From NCBI GenBank assembly GCA_002280725.1, contig NCEM01000006.1, positions 1-64,000 on the forward strand: a DNA stretch of 64,000 bases, written 5' to 3'. Below, piece by piece: positions 7,772-16,499 of this stretch (positions within the stretch are counted from its first letter, which is position 1; the number at the start of each line of letters is the position of its first letter). Position numbers and translations under genes: made by a program. The DNA is from Alphaproteobacteria bacterium 32-64-14. Lineage in GTDB: Bacteria; Pseudomonadota; Alphaproteobacteria; Caulobacterales; Hyphomonadaceae. The notes beneath the pieces are model-generated. The model was not told the DNA's origin and did no database searches. It saw only the letters and a list, made by a program, of their open reading frames with translations.

Positions 7772-9013
7772 ATGCAAATGAAGCCCGCTCTCAAACGTCT
7801 GTTGCTTACCACGGCCATCGCCGCAACCATCGCCCCGGCCGCCGCGGCGCAGGGTGACAATCCGTTCCTCCGGGGACGCTACACCGATGTGACGACGCGC
7901 TCGCAGCCCGAGTTCGACCAGCAGCCAGTCCGTGCCGGGGCCTTCGACATCATGAGCAGCGTTGGCGTTGCCGCCGAACTGAATGACAACGTTCGTGCGA
8001 CGCCCACCAATCAAGCCGAAGACACGATCCTCCGTTTCACGCCGCGCGCTGACATCCGCTCCAACTGGACGGTTCACGAAGTTCAGGCTGGCTTCTCGCT
8101 GAACCATCGCGAGTACCTCGAGTTGGACAGCGAGACCACGACAGACTACAACCTCTACGCCACGGGCCGTCTCGACATGTCGCGCGACGTGCAGTTCCGC
8201 GGCGGCGCATCCACCGCGCACGTGACGGAAGAGCGTTACGCCGCCGCCTCGTTCGGCACGCCCGAGCCGGCCTCCTACGACACCTCGGGCGTCTTCGCCG
8301 AAGTCCAGTACCGCAGCGACCGCATCCAGCTGCAGGGCACGATCGGCGCGGCCGAAGACCAGTACGACCAGGCCGCCCAGCAGCTGATCCGCAATAACTC
8401 CAGCACCTACGTCAACGCGCGACTGTCCTACGCGGTGTCGCCTGACGTGGCGGTGTTCGTCCAGGGCCGCCAGGCCGAGTTCGACTATGATCAAGCGGGC
8501 CGCGATGGCACGCAGACCACGATCGACGCCGGCGTGAACTTCGAGCTGGCCGCCCCGTTCCGCGGCGAGATCGCTGTCGGTAACTTCAAGGACGACCGCG
8601 ACGCCGCGCTGTATGGCAGCGTCGAGGGTCTCAACGTCCGCGGCAACGTGAAATGGTTCCCGACCGAACTGACGACGGTGACCTTCCTCGCCAACCGCGG
8701 CGTGATCGATCCGGGTCTCGCCATCTCGGCCACGTCGGTCAACACCGCTTTCGGCATCCGTGTCGATCACGAGTTGATGCGCAACGTCCTGCTGTTCGGC
8801 AACCTCCGTCAGGAGACCAACGAATACCAAGGCGCCCTGATTGATCGCGAAGACGATGCGCTGAGCCTCAGCGTCGGCGGCGCCTACAAGATCAACCGGA
8901 ACATGCGTCTTGAATTCCAGTACTCGGCCCGCTCGCAAGATTCGAGCGGCGCCACGGCTGGCCCCGATATCGATGTCAACGTGATCAGCGCCGGCATCCG
9001 GTTCTTCCCGTAG
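7772..9013 (+). CDS. Outer-membrane beta-barrel protein (BBP2-like) for polysaccharide export
   Basis: A 413-residue outer-membrane protein. The signal peptide is cleaved near AAAQG-DN. Alternating hydrophobic/polar strands continue to a terminal aromatic (VISAGIRFFP), the usual mark of BamA substrates. The layout fits the putative beta-barrel porin 2 family often found beside Wza/Wzc genes in alphaproteobacteria. It probably forms the outer-membrane pore, with the short Wza-like lipoprotein as its periplasmic partner; this pairing is inference. ATG 7772 and 7778 are both possible starts. Confidence 0.82.
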   Translation: MQMKPALKRLLLTTAIAATIAPAAAAQGDNPFLRGRYTDVTTRSQPEFDQQPVRAGAFDIMSSVGVAAELNDNVRATPTNQAEDTILRFTPRADIRSNWTVHEVQAGFSLNHREYLELDSETTTDYNLYATGRLDMSRDVQFRGGASTAHVTEERYAAASFGTPEPASYDTSGVFAEVQYRSDRIQLQGTIGAAEDQYDQAAQQLIRNNSSTYVNARLSYAVSPDVAVFVQGRQAEFDYDQAGRDGTQTTIDAGVNFELAAPFRGEIAVGNFKDDRDAALYGSVEGLNVRGNVKWFPTELTTVTFLANRGVIDPGLAISATSVNTAFGIRVDHELMRNVLLFGNLRQETNEYQGALIDREDDALSLSVGGAYKINRNMRLEFQYSARSQDSSGATAGPDIDVNVISAGIRFFP

Positions 9014-9064
9014 TAAAAGCCTGTCGCTGGGTTCGTGTAGCGAGTTGCGTTCGGAGTACGTCCG

Positions 9065-11350
9065 TTGAACAAGGTCTATCCGCTCGACGTTACATCGGGC
9101 TATCCGCGCGGCGCGCTGCCCGTTGGGGCAGCAGCGCCAGAGGGCGAGAACGTGATCACCGTCCAGCGCGTCGTTCGCGCGCTGAGGCGGCGTCTCGGCG
9201 TGATGGCGGCGGCCTTCCTGCTCGCCTTCGCGGCCGTGGCGATCTACTCGTTCCAGCTGCAGGCGTCCTACACGGCGACCTCCCGCGTCATCATCAACTC
9301 GCGCGACCAGAAGATCGTCGACATCGGCGCCGTGCTTTCGGGTATGCCGGCGAATGCGGCGATCCTCGACACGGAAGCGGAAATCCTGCGCAGCCGCACG
9401 TTGATCGAAAAGGTCGTGCAGCGTCTCGACCTCGTCAACGACCCTGAGTTCAATGCGGCGAAAGCCGTGCCGAGCGAGTGGGACCAGCGCGTCGGCGGCA
9501 TCAAGTCGTTCATCCGCGGTCTGCTGCCCTTCGGCAAACAGGAAGCCGACCCGGCCGACAAGGCCCCCGTCGATCCGGCCATCGCCGAGCGCGCCGAACT
9601 GGATTCGGTTATCTCCGCCGTGCGTGAATCGATCTGGGTGAACCGCGTCGGTTCGACCTTCATCATCGAGATCAGCGCCTCGAGCGCGAGCCCGGACAAG
9701 GCGGCTCTGCTCGCGAACACGCTGGCGGAAGTCTATCTGGACAACCAGCTCGACACCAAGTTCAAGGCGACCCGCCGCGCCCAGGAATGGCTGGATGCGC
9801 GCGTTGGCGAGCTGCGTGACGAACTGCGCGACGCTGAAGGCCTCGTGGAAGCGCACCGCGCCTCGACCGGCCTGCTGCGTACGGGCGGCGACACGCTGAC
9901 CGAGCAGACGATCCGCTCGATCAACGCCGACCTCACGGCGGCGCAAGCCGACTACGCGACCAAGAGCGCCCGCCTGCGCAACATGAACGAGCAGATGCGC
10001 AGCGGCTCCGGCGTCGACTCGATCGCCGAAGCCCAGAACTCGACTTCTATCGCCAACCTGCGCGCCGCGCAGACGGCGCTGTCGGCCCGCAAGTCGGACG
10101 CGATGCGCCGCTATGGCGAGAAGCACCCCTCCTACCAGACAATCATCCTGGAAGAGCAGGACAACGAGCGCCTCATCAACGCCGAACTCCAGAGGATCGC
10201 ATCCTCGCTGGAGCAGGAAGTGCTGATCGCCCGCGAGCGTGTGAACAGCCTCCAGTCGAGCCTGAACCGTGCCAAGGGTGAGCTTGCCTCCAACAACCGC
10301 GCCGGCGTCGAACAGGCGGCGCTTGAGCGCGACGCCTTGGCGACCCGCACGCTGTTCGAGGAGTTCAACAACCGCTTCAAGGAAACCAGCGAACTCGACG
10401 GCATCACCGAAGCCGACGCGGTCGTGGACAGCTATGCTCCGGTTCCCGGCAGCCCCAGCTTCCCGAACACCAACCTCAACCTGATGCTGGGCTTCATGCT
10501 TGGCCTCGCGCTGGCTGGTCTGGTCGGTCTCGTCCTCGAATTGCTCGACAACTTCATCTCTTCGCCGGAGGAAGCAGAGCAGGTGGCGGGCGTGCCCTAT
10601 ATCGGCCAGATCCCGCTGCTGCCGGCCGCTGGCGCCTTCACCAAGTCGCGCATCAAGCCGGCCGAATACCTGATCGACAAGCCGCACTCCGGTTTCGCGG
10701 AAGCGTATCGTCACCTGCGCGCCTCGATCATGTTCGCGGATATCGACAAGGCGGCCAAGACCGTCGCGGTCGTCTCCTCGCTCCCCAGCGAAGGCAAGAC
10801 CTCGATGAGCTACTGCCTCGGCCGCATGGCTGCGATGTCCGGCACCAAGACCATCGTCATCGACGGCGATATCCGCCTGCGCCAACTCACCGAGATCTCG
10901 GGCGTGAAGTGCGAAGCGGGCCTCCTGGAATATCTCTTCGGCGAGGCGCGCCTGGCAGATGCGGTGCAGACCGACGAGAAGACCGGCCTGCACATCCTGC
11001 CGCTGTCGGACCGCAAGCATACGCCGCGCGATGTGTTCGGCAGCCGCGCGTTTGATGCGATGCTCAACATGCTGCAGCAGAGCTATGACCTGGTCATCAT
11101 CGACACGGGCCCGATCCTGCTGATGGCGGAAACCCGCGTTGTGACGTCAAAGGTTGACCAGGTCGTCGTCGCCACCCGCTGGCGCAAGACCACGCGCAAC
11201 ACGCTGCGCGAGACGATGAAGATCCTACACGATTTCCACGCCAACGTGGCCGGCGTCGTGCTCACCTTTGTCGACCTCCGCAAGAAGGCGCACCACGATT
11301 ACACCGCCGCCAACTACAAGGCGTACGCGAAGTACTATCACGAGAAATAG
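9065..11350 (+). CDS. Wzc-type polysaccharide co-polymerase and BY-type tyrosine kinase
   Basis: A 761-residue fused protein. A Wzz domain with a first membrane helix (about 40-60), long periplasmic coiled coils (260-460) and a second helix (about 475-500) precede a cytoplasmic BY-kinase domain. Walker A SSLPSEGKTS has its lysine at 578; Walker A' (TIVIDGDIRLRQ) lies near 600. The last residues hold a tyrosine cluster (Tyr746, 751, 754, 757, 758), the usual autophosphorylation tail. It controls chain length and assembly with Wza and Wzy. The start is TTG 9065, with GGAG 8 bases before it. A strong terminator follows. Confidence 0.93.
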   Translation: MNKVYPLDVTSGYPRGALPVGAAAPEGENVITVQRVVRALRRRLGVMAAAFLLAFAAVAIYSFQLQASYTATSRVIINSRDQKIVDIGAVLSGMPANAAILDTEAEILRSRTLIEKVVQRLDLVNDPEFNAAKAVPSEWDQRVGGIKSFIRGLLPFGKQEADPADKAPVDPAIAERAELDSVISAVRESIWVNRVGSTFIIEISASSASPDKAALLANTLAEVYLDNQLDTKFKATRRAQEWLDARVGELRDELRDAEGLVEAHRASTGLLRTGGDTLTEQTIRSINADLTAAQADYATKSARLRNMNEQMRSGSGVDSIAEAQNSTSIANLRAAQTALSARKSDAMRRYGEKHPSYQTIILEEQDNERLINAELQRIASSLEQEVLIARERVNSLQSSLNRAKGELASNNRAGVEQAALERDALATRTLFEEFNNRFKETSELDGITEADAVVDSYAPVPGSPSFPNTNLNLMLGFMLGLALAGLVGLVLELLDNFISSPEEAEQVAGVPYIGQIPLLPAAGAFTKSRIKPAEYLIDKPHSGFAEAYRHLRASIMFADIDKAAKTVAVVSSLPSEGKTSMSYCLGRMAAMSGTKTIVIDGDIRLRQLTEISGVKCEAGLLEYLFGEARLADAVQTDEKTGLHILPLSDRKHTPRDVFGSRAFDAMLNMLQQSYDLVIIDTGPILLMAETRVVTSKVDQVVVATRWRKTTRNTLRETMKILHDFHANVAGVVLTFVDLRKKAHHDYTAANYKAYAKYYHEK

Positions 11351-11376
11351 AGACAGGCTGGGGCTTGTAGCTGGAG

Positions 11377-11405
11377 CGCCTCGCATCTTCGGATGCGGGG
11401 CGTTT
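11377..11405 (+). terminator. Intrinsic terminator after the Wzc-type gene
   Basis: An 11-bp stem, CGCCTCGCATC with GATGCGGGGCG (one wobble pair), is capped by a TTCG tetraloop and followed by TTTCGCGTTT. It lies 27 bases beyond the stop at 11350 and closes the plus-strand part of polysaccharide locus 1. Confidence 0.85.
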
Positions 11406-11434
11406 CGCGTTTGGGGGGGCCGTCGGCTGGACTG

Positions 11435-11528
11435 TGAGCACGGCCTCGTGCTTCGACAGGCTCAGCATGAGGCCTTCCCAACTGTCGGCGAGAGAGCGCC
11501 TCATCCTGAGCCTGTCGAAGGACGAGGC
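11435..11528. repeat. Inverted pair of dispersed GAGCCTGTCGAAG repeats
   Basis: The left copy (11435-11474) is the reverse complement of the copy at 1381-1419 and matches it over about 40 bases. The right copy (11498-11528) is in direct orientation with a few changes. Each copy can form its own hairpin; read on the minus strand the right copy gives a 12-bp stem past the end of metC and may act as its terminator. They sit between convergent gene ends. Confidence 0.75.
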
Positions 11529-11550
11529 GCGACAGGCGTGGTGTATGGTC

Positions 11551-12747
11551 TTAAAGCGCTGACAGCGCCTGATCGAGATCGGCGATCAGGTCGCCGGCGT
11601 TTTCCAGGCCGACCGACAGACGGATCAGCGGGCCGCCGAAATGCGGCTTGCCTGCCGTGCGCTTGAGCTGCGGATCGCAATGGATGGCGAGGCTTTCAAA
11701 GCCGCCATACGAAAAGCCGAGACTGAAAAGCTCGAGCGCATCGAGGAAGGCGTGTACACGTTCCGTGGGCGCCTTTTTCAACACGATGCTGAACAGGCCG
11801 GATGCGCCCGTGAAATCGCGCTTCCACAGGGCATGGAAGGGATCGCTTTCAAGGGCGGGGTGAAGCACACGCTGCACGGCGGTGTGCGCGTCTAGCCAGC
11901 GCGCAATTTCGAGCCCCGCCTTCTCGTGCTGCTCCATCCTGAGCGCCAGCGAGCGCGCGCCGCGCAAGACGGCATAGGCGTCGTCCGGGCCGACATTCGA
12001 TCCAAGATCGGCAATCGTATCCTTCAGCTGTGCGTACACCTTGTCATCGTCGGAGTGCATCGCGCCGCTGAGTGCGTCGGCGCCGCCGCTGACGTATTTG
12101 GTGTTGGCCTGAACCGAAATATCGAAGCCGAGCTGCAGGGGTTTGTGGTAAACGCCGCCGCTCCAGGTGTTGTCCATCACGCTGATGGCGCCCACGGCGC
12201 GCGCGGTGGCGGCGATGGCCGGAGCGTCGGCAATCTCGAACGTCATCGAGCCGGGGCTTTCCACGAACACCAGCTTCGTCTGCTGCCGCATCAGGCCGGC
12301 GATGCCTGCGCCGATCGTGTGGTCGAAGTAGGTGGCCTCGACGCCCCAGCGGCTCAGCATGCGATCAACGAAGCGCCGCGTGGGGCCATAGACATTGTCG
12401 CCGACCAGCACGTGGCTGCCGGGCGTCGCGAAGGCGAGGAATGGAACGATGCACGCCATCAGGCCAGATGGGGCGAGCACGCAGTGCGTGGATCCTTCGA
12501 TCTCGCACAGCGCCTGCTTCAGGGCTTCGTGCGTGGCCGTGCCGTGACGGCCATAGGTCCAGCCGCCGGGCTCGAACAGTTTCGAGGCGCTTTCGACCAC
12601 AACCGTGGAGGCGCGCTGGACAACCGGGTTGACGCCGCCGAGCGTGAGTTTGCGATCACGGCCGGCATGGCTCACGCGCGTTGCGATGTCCCGCTTGGCG
12701 GTCGTCCGCTTGCCGCCCTTGCCGCCCTTATCGGAACCCGCCGCCAT
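11551..12747 (-). CDS. metC: Cystathionine beta-lyase
   Basis: A 398-residue fold-type I PLP enzyme of the Cys/Met metabolism family that cleaves cystathionine to homocysteine, pyruvate and ammonia. PLP lysine 217 lies in NTKYVSGGADA, matching TKYL in E. coli MetC. The phosphate-binding and substrate regions (APSGLMA, GDNVYGPT, VMDNTWSGG) are present. I chose ATG 12747 because it lies 4 bases after the sseA stop and gives a normal length; ATG 12831 would overlap sseA by 80 bases. The start is lysine/glycine-rich. It forms a two-gene operon with sseA. Cystathionine gamma-lyase-like side activity is possible. Confidence 0.92.
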   Translation of the reverse strand: MAAGSDKGGKGGKRTTAKRDIATRVSHAGRDRKLTLGGVNPVVQRASTVVVESASKLFEPGGWTYGRHGTATHEALKQALCEIEGSTHCVLAPSGLMACIVPFLAFATPGSHVLVGDNVYGPTRRFVDRMLSRWGVEATYFDHTIGAGIAGLMRQQTKLVFVESPGSMTFEIADAPAIAATARAVGAISVMDNTWSGGVYHKPLQLGFDISVQANTKYVSGGADALSGAMHSDDDKVYAQLKDTIADLGSNVGPDDAYAVLRGARSLALRMEQHEKAGLEIARWLDAHTAVQRVLHPALESDPFHALWKRDFTGASGLFSIVLKKAPTERVHAFLDALELFSLGFSYGGFESLAIHCDPQLKRTAGKPHFGGPLIRLSVGLENAGDLIADLDQALSAL

Positions 12748-12751
12748 CGCC

Positions 12752-13615
12752 TCAACCCGTGACGACAGGCGTGCCTGCCGCTTCCGCGCCCCACTCGGTC
12801 CACGAGCCGTCATAGACAGCCGCGCCGTCATTGCCGGCGATGGACTGGGCGAGGGCGACGATCGCCGCCGTCACGCCGGAGCCGCACGAATTGATGATCG
12901 GCTTCGACAGGTCCACGCCCGCCTTGTCGAATACGGCGCGGATGTCGTCTTCGGACTTCAGGCGTCCATCGCTGGCGAGCAGGTCGCCATAGGGCACGTT
13001 GAGCGCGCTCGGCATGTGGCCGCCGCGCAGGCCGGCCCGGGGCTCGGGCGTCTCGCCGCGGAAGCGGCCGGCCGAGCGGGCATCGACAAGCTGCGTGGCT
13101 CCGGTCTCGACGGTCTGCTTCATCTGGTCGAGATCGCGAACGAGATCGCGGCGGGGGCGGACGGTGAAGTGGCGGTCGGCCAGGAAGTGGGGCGGCAGGT
13201 CTTCGACAGCGCCGCCCGCGGTGCGCCAGGCATCGAAGCCGCCATCCAGCACGGCGACATCGCCATGGCCCATCACCCTGAACATCCACCACACGCGAGC
13301 AGACGCGAGGAAGCCGTTCTGATCATAGCAGATCACGCGATGCCCATCGCCGAGCCCGAGGCGGCGGACGCGCGAGGAAAACTTCTCGGGCGGAGGGAGC
13401 ATGTGGGGCAGAGCGATGTCGGTGTCAGCCACATCGTCGATATCGAAGAAGCGCGCGCCGGGAATGTGGTGGGCGTCATACGCCTGCCGGCCTGTGCGCG
13501 GCGCGCCCGGCATGAAGTATGTGCAGTCGAGCACCCGCACATCCGGCGCTGTCAGGTGGGACAGCAGCCAGTCGGCGGAGATGATCGGTTTTTCCGGCGT
13601 GAAACGCGCAACCAT
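12752..13615 (-). CDS. sseA: 3-mercaptopyruvate sulfurtransferase
   Basis: A 287-residue protein with tandem rhodanese domains. The catalytic loop CGSGVTA has its cysteine at 244; this sequence marks mercaptopyruvate rather than thiosulfate specificity. The N-terminal domain carries the rhodanese signature (AYDAHHIPGARFFDID) but no active cysteine, as is normal. It transfers sulfane sulfur from 3-mercaptopyruvate to thiols or cyanide. The start at 13615 gives the standard length; an upstream ATG at 13657 adds 14 atypical residues. It is directly followed by metC, forming a sulfur amino acid operon. Confidence 0.93.
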   Translation of the reverse strand: MVARFTPEKPIISADWLLSHLTAPDVRVLDCTYFMPGAPRTGRQAYDAHHIPGARFFDIDDVADTDIALPHMLPPPEKFSSRVRRLGLGDGHRVICYDQNGFLASARVWWMFRVMGHGDVAVLDGGFDAWRTAGGAVEDLPPHFLADRHFTVRPRRDLVRDLDQMKQTVETGATQLVDARSAGRFRGETPEPRAGLRGGHMPSALNVPYGDLLASDGRLKSEDDIRAVFDKAGVDLSKPIINSCGSGVTAAIVALAQSIAGNDGAAVYDGSWTEWGAEAAGTPVVTG

Positions 13616-14125
13616 GCGGCGCCGACTCCATGTTCTGGCGAGTGACTGATGGCTCACCTAGCCAGAGCCGGCAGCACAGACAAGGCAAGCGAGACGACAG
13701 TTTTGATCGATGGCGTCTCAAGCCCGCGCGAGAGGCACGCCCGGCGGGTTTGGAATCGCGATCTAGGCGCCACCGGCAACTGTTCGCATGCGTTGTGCAG
13801 TGCGGCGCCGATGTTCCGAACTGCGACAGCCCTGTTCCCGAATTCGCCTCATAAGTGCTTGGTAAGCCGGGTTCGCGCGAAGGGCGAACGCAGTTGTTTG
13901 CGGTGCAATATCGGCGTTCTGTCGGTTAACGGGATGGTAATTCCCGAGTTTGGGGAAAATAGGGCCGGACATTCACCTGCTGGGGAGATGAGCAGGGGTC
14001 CAGTCATCTGAAAAGTCGTCCGGCGACCCTTTGGGAGGAGGGTTAATCGCCGGTTCGCGTGACCAGCAAAACTGGTCTGTGTATTGCGTGTGGGTGTCAG
14101 GCCTCGGCCGGACAAGGGTGCAGTT
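13616..14125. other. Long spacer with hairpins ahead of the sugar transferase
   Basis: No convincing gene is seen in 510 bases between sseA (minus) and the sugar transferase (plus). Three short perfect stems precede the transferase: CGGGA/TCCCG at 13930-13946, CCTGCT/AGCAGG at 13976-13996, and GACCAG/CTGGTC around CAAAA at 14061-14077. None is followed by a T-run, so they look more like leader structure or operators than terminators. Promoters for both flanking genes should lie here. Confidence 0.4.
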
Positions 14126-14818
14126 ATGAAGAATGGCAGCGGCGTCGGTGCTGGCCGATTCAATGCCTGGGCAGGTCATCTCCCTGCTGGCGACAGTTAC
14201 AAGGTTCAGTCGAGCCGCGTGAAGCGGGTGATGGACCTTGCCATGGCCTTTCCGGTCCTCGTGCTGGTCTCGCCCCTGCTGATGGGCATCTACGCTCTTC
14301 TCAAGGTTTTCGATCCGGGCCCGGCCCTGTTCACGCAACAGCGCATCGGCCGCGATGGCCGCGCTTTCCTGGTCTACAAGTTCCGCACGATGCGCGTGGA
14401 CGCTGCCGAGCGCCTCCAGCATCTGCTGGCCAACGATCCGCAGGCTGCTGCGGAGTGGGCCGAGTTCCAGAAGCTGCGCAATGATCCGCGCGTCACGCTG
14501 CTGGGCCGCTTCCTCCGCAAGAGCAGCCTCGACGAGCTGCCCCAGCTTCTCAACATCATGCGCGGCGAGATGTCGGTGATCGGCCCGCGTCCGGTTACCG
14601 CCTCCGAAATGCAGCGCTACGGCTCGGACCTTTCCTACTACACCGCTGTGCGCCCCGGCGTGCTCGGCCTGTGGCAGGTGCGCGGCCGCAATACGCTGAC
14701 CTATCCCCAGCGCGTCGCCTTCGACGTGCAGTATGTGAAAACGTGGTCGGTCTGGCAGGATGTGAAGATCATGCTGATGGCTGTTCCCGTCGTCCTGCTC
14801 GGCCGCGGCGCCTACTAG
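14126..14818 (+). CDS. Initiating sugar-phosphate transferase (WbaP/ExoY C-terminal type)
   Basis: A 230-residue monotopic membrane phosphoglycosyl transferase. One hydrophobic re-entrant segment lies near residues 35-58 after the basic KRVMD. The catalytic core has the expected motifs: KFRTMR, LRKSSLDELPQLLNI, GEMSVIGPRP and the terminal GLWQVRGR. It transfers a sugar-1-phosphate to undecaprenyl phosphate, the first step of repeat-unit synthesis. It lacks the N-terminal CoA-binding-like half seen in the second transferase (46979-48499). ATG 14126 follows AAGGG by about 8 bases. It is the likely priming enzyme for locus 1. Confidence 0.92.
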   Translation: MKNGSGVGAGRFNAWAGHLPAGDSYKVQSSRVKRVMDLAMAFPVLVLVSPLLMGIYALLKVFDPGPALFTQQRIGRDGRAFLVYKFRTMRVDAAERLQHLLANDPQAAAEWAEFQKLRNDPRVTLLGRFLRKSSLDELPQLLNIMRGEMSVIGPRPVTASEMQRYGSDLSYYTAVRPGVLGLWQVRGRNTLTYPQRVAFDVQYVKTWSVWQDVKIMLMAVPVVLLGRGAY

Positions 14819-14840
14819 AAACTTCTGACCCCGAATTTGA

Positions 14841-14875
14841 AAAACCCGCTCCGTCTGATGACGGGGCGGGTTTTT
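14841..14875 (+). terminator. Strong intrinsic terminator after the sugar transferase
   Basis: A 15-bp stem with one wobble, AAAACCCGCTCCGTC paired to GACGGGGCGGGTTTT, closes a TGAT loop and runs into T residues. It begins 22 bases after the transferase stop. The A-rich left arm makes it bidirectional in principle. The rest of the spacer to 15116 shows no further gene. Confidence 0.9.
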
Positions 14876-15116
14876 CCTTGCGCGTAGCGCGCCATACTCG
14901 TTGGGAACCGGAACATACGCTCGCTTATGATACAGGCTAAGTGGCTTGTCCGGAGCGTGGGTTGTGCGGGACTATTGCAGCAAATTCATCAGCTTGGACG
15001 CGCGCTTGGGCGCAGCGCGTGCTGATTGTCTGATTGTTAAGACGCAAGCGAACAAATGGGCTGCTAGGTTGGTTAGGGGTTGAGTGATGCGTACGCCTGT
15101 CTACCAGGAGAGGCAT

Positions 15117-15341
15117 TTGGTCACCACGACAACGAGCCGTCCGGCCTGGACGCCCGCCGCCACGCGCGCCGGGAACATTGACGATACATTGAACAGCATT
15201 GGCGAGCCTGACGCAGGCGGGCCTGATCCGTTTGCTGATGATCCGCGTTGGCCGGCGTGGAAGGTGACGCTGGGCGTCGTGGTTTTCTGCGCCGCGTTCT
15301 GGACCGGCGTCGGTTTCCTCGCGATGCGCCTGCTGGGCTAG
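15117..15341 (+). CDS. Small single-span membrane protein
   Basis: A 74-residue protein if started at TTG 15117, which has AGGAG (15106-15110) 6 bases upstream. GTG 15084 and ATG 15087 are in-frame alternatives with weaker ribosome sites. The N-terminal half is polar, proline- and threonine-rich (DPFADDPRWPAWK). The C-terminal half is one membrane helix (VTLGVVVFCAAFWTGVGFLAM). I do not recognise a family. It ends 4 bases from the convergent cysK stop. Confidence 0.65.
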   Translation: MVTTTTSRPAWTPAATRAGNIDDTLNSIGEPDAGGPDPFADDPRWPAWKVTLGVVVFCAAFWTGVGFLAMRLLG

Positions 15342-15344
15342 GCC

Positions 15345-16349
15345 TCAGCCTTCATACCATTCAGGAACCGGCAGGCCTTTCTCTTTGAGGAAGGCGCCGT
15401 TGTAGAGCTTGGACAGATAGCGGTTGCCGTAGTCGCACAGCACGGTCACCACCGTGGACCCCGGTCCGAGCTTCCTCGCCAGCGCCATCGCGCCCGCGAT
15501 GTTGATGCCGGACGACCCGCCTAGGCACATGCCTTCGTCCCGCGTGAGATCGAACATGATGCGCAGGGCATCCGCATCCTCGATCCGCCAGGCATCGTCG
15601 ACTGCAACGCCTTCGAGGTTCGCCGTGACGCGGCCCTGGCCGATGCCTTCTGTGATCGAGGTGCCCTCCGACTTCAGTTGGCCGGTCTTGTAATAGGAGA
15701 AGAGGGAAGCGCCGCCGGGGTCGGCAAGGCCGATCTGGATGTTCTTGTTGCGCTCTTTCAACGCCAGCGAAACGCCGCCCAGCGTACCGCCGGAGCCTAC
15801 GGCGCAGATAAAGCCGTCGACCTTGCCGCCGGTCTGGTCCCATATCTCGGGGCCGGTGCTTTCGTAATGCGCATTGCGATTGGCCGTGTTGTCGAACTGG
15901 TTGGCCCAGACGGCGCCATTTGGCTCGCTTGCCGCCAGCTCGTCCGCCAGACGGGCGGAATATTTCACGTAGTGATTGGGGTTGGCGTAGGGGACCGCGT
16001 CCACTTCGACCAGCCGGGCGCCGAGCGAGCGCACGGCGTCCTTCTTCTCCTGGCTCTGCGTGCGCGGCATGACGATGACGGTGCGATAGCCAAGCGCGTT
16101 ACCGACAACGGCGAGGCCGATTCCCGTATTGCCGGCGGTGCCTTCCACAATCAGGCCGCCGGGTTTCAGTTTGCCGGACTTTTCGGCGTCGCGGATCATG
16201 CCCAGCGCCGCGCGATCCTTCACTGACTGGCCGGGGTTCAGGAATTCGGCCTTGCCGTAGATGTTGGCGCCGGTCAGTTCCGAGGCTTTCCTGAGCTTGA
16301 TCAAGGGCGTGTTGCCGATGGCGTCGATGACGTTGCCCAAAACGCGCAT
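15345..16349 (-). CDS. cysK: Cysteine synthase A (O-acetylserine sulfhydrylase)
   Basis: A 334-residue fold-type II PLP enzyme that makes cysteine from O-acetylserine and sulfide. PLP lysine 44 is in NPGQSVKDRAA, and the phosphate-binding loop is AVGSGGTLGG. The substrate loop reads TAGNTG rather than the textbook TSGNTG; from memory this variant occurs in alphaproteobacterial CysK. The C-terminus (PVPEWYEG) is not the -I ending that fits in the CysE active site, so a CysE complex may be absent. It is convergent with the small membrane gene. Cystathionine beta-synthase is a less likely alternative. Confidence 0.93.
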   Translation of the reverse strand: MRVLGNVIDAIGNTPLIKLRKASELTGANIYGKAEFLNPGQSVKDRAALGMIRDAEKSGKLKPGGLIVEGTAGNTGIGLAVVGNALGYRTVIVMPRTQSQEKKDAVRSLGARLVEVDAVPYANPNHYVKYSARLADELAASEPNGAVWANQFDNTANRNAHYESTGPEIWDQTGGKVDGFICAVGSGGTLGGVSLALKERNKNIQIGLADPGGASLFSYYKTGQLKSEGTSITEGIGQGRVTANLEGVAVDDAWRIEDADALRIMFDLTRDEGMCLGGSSGINIAGAMALARKLGPGSTVVTVLCDYGNRYLSKLYNGAFLKEKGLPVPEWYEG

Positions 16350-16499
16350 GTGGCAGCCCTTGATCGCAGGAGAATTTCCAAGCCCTCAATGACCTAGGGA
16401 GATTGGAGCCCGCGATCAACCTGCTTCCCCGGGTCTTCCGGGCTGATCCGCTGGGCTCCGCGCTGCGTAATCGGTGCATATCCCAACGGGAATGGCGCT

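Noticed and set aside
7691-11020. 1109-codon open frame on the minus strand opposite the beta-barrel and Wzc genes
   Set aside because: Its protein is arginine/valine-rich without motifs and mirrors the high-GC third positions of clear plus-strand genes.
13649-14011. 120-codon frame in the spacer before the sugar transferase
   Set aside because: No motif, poor ribosome site and codon use unlike clear genes; the region looks like leader and promoter DNA.
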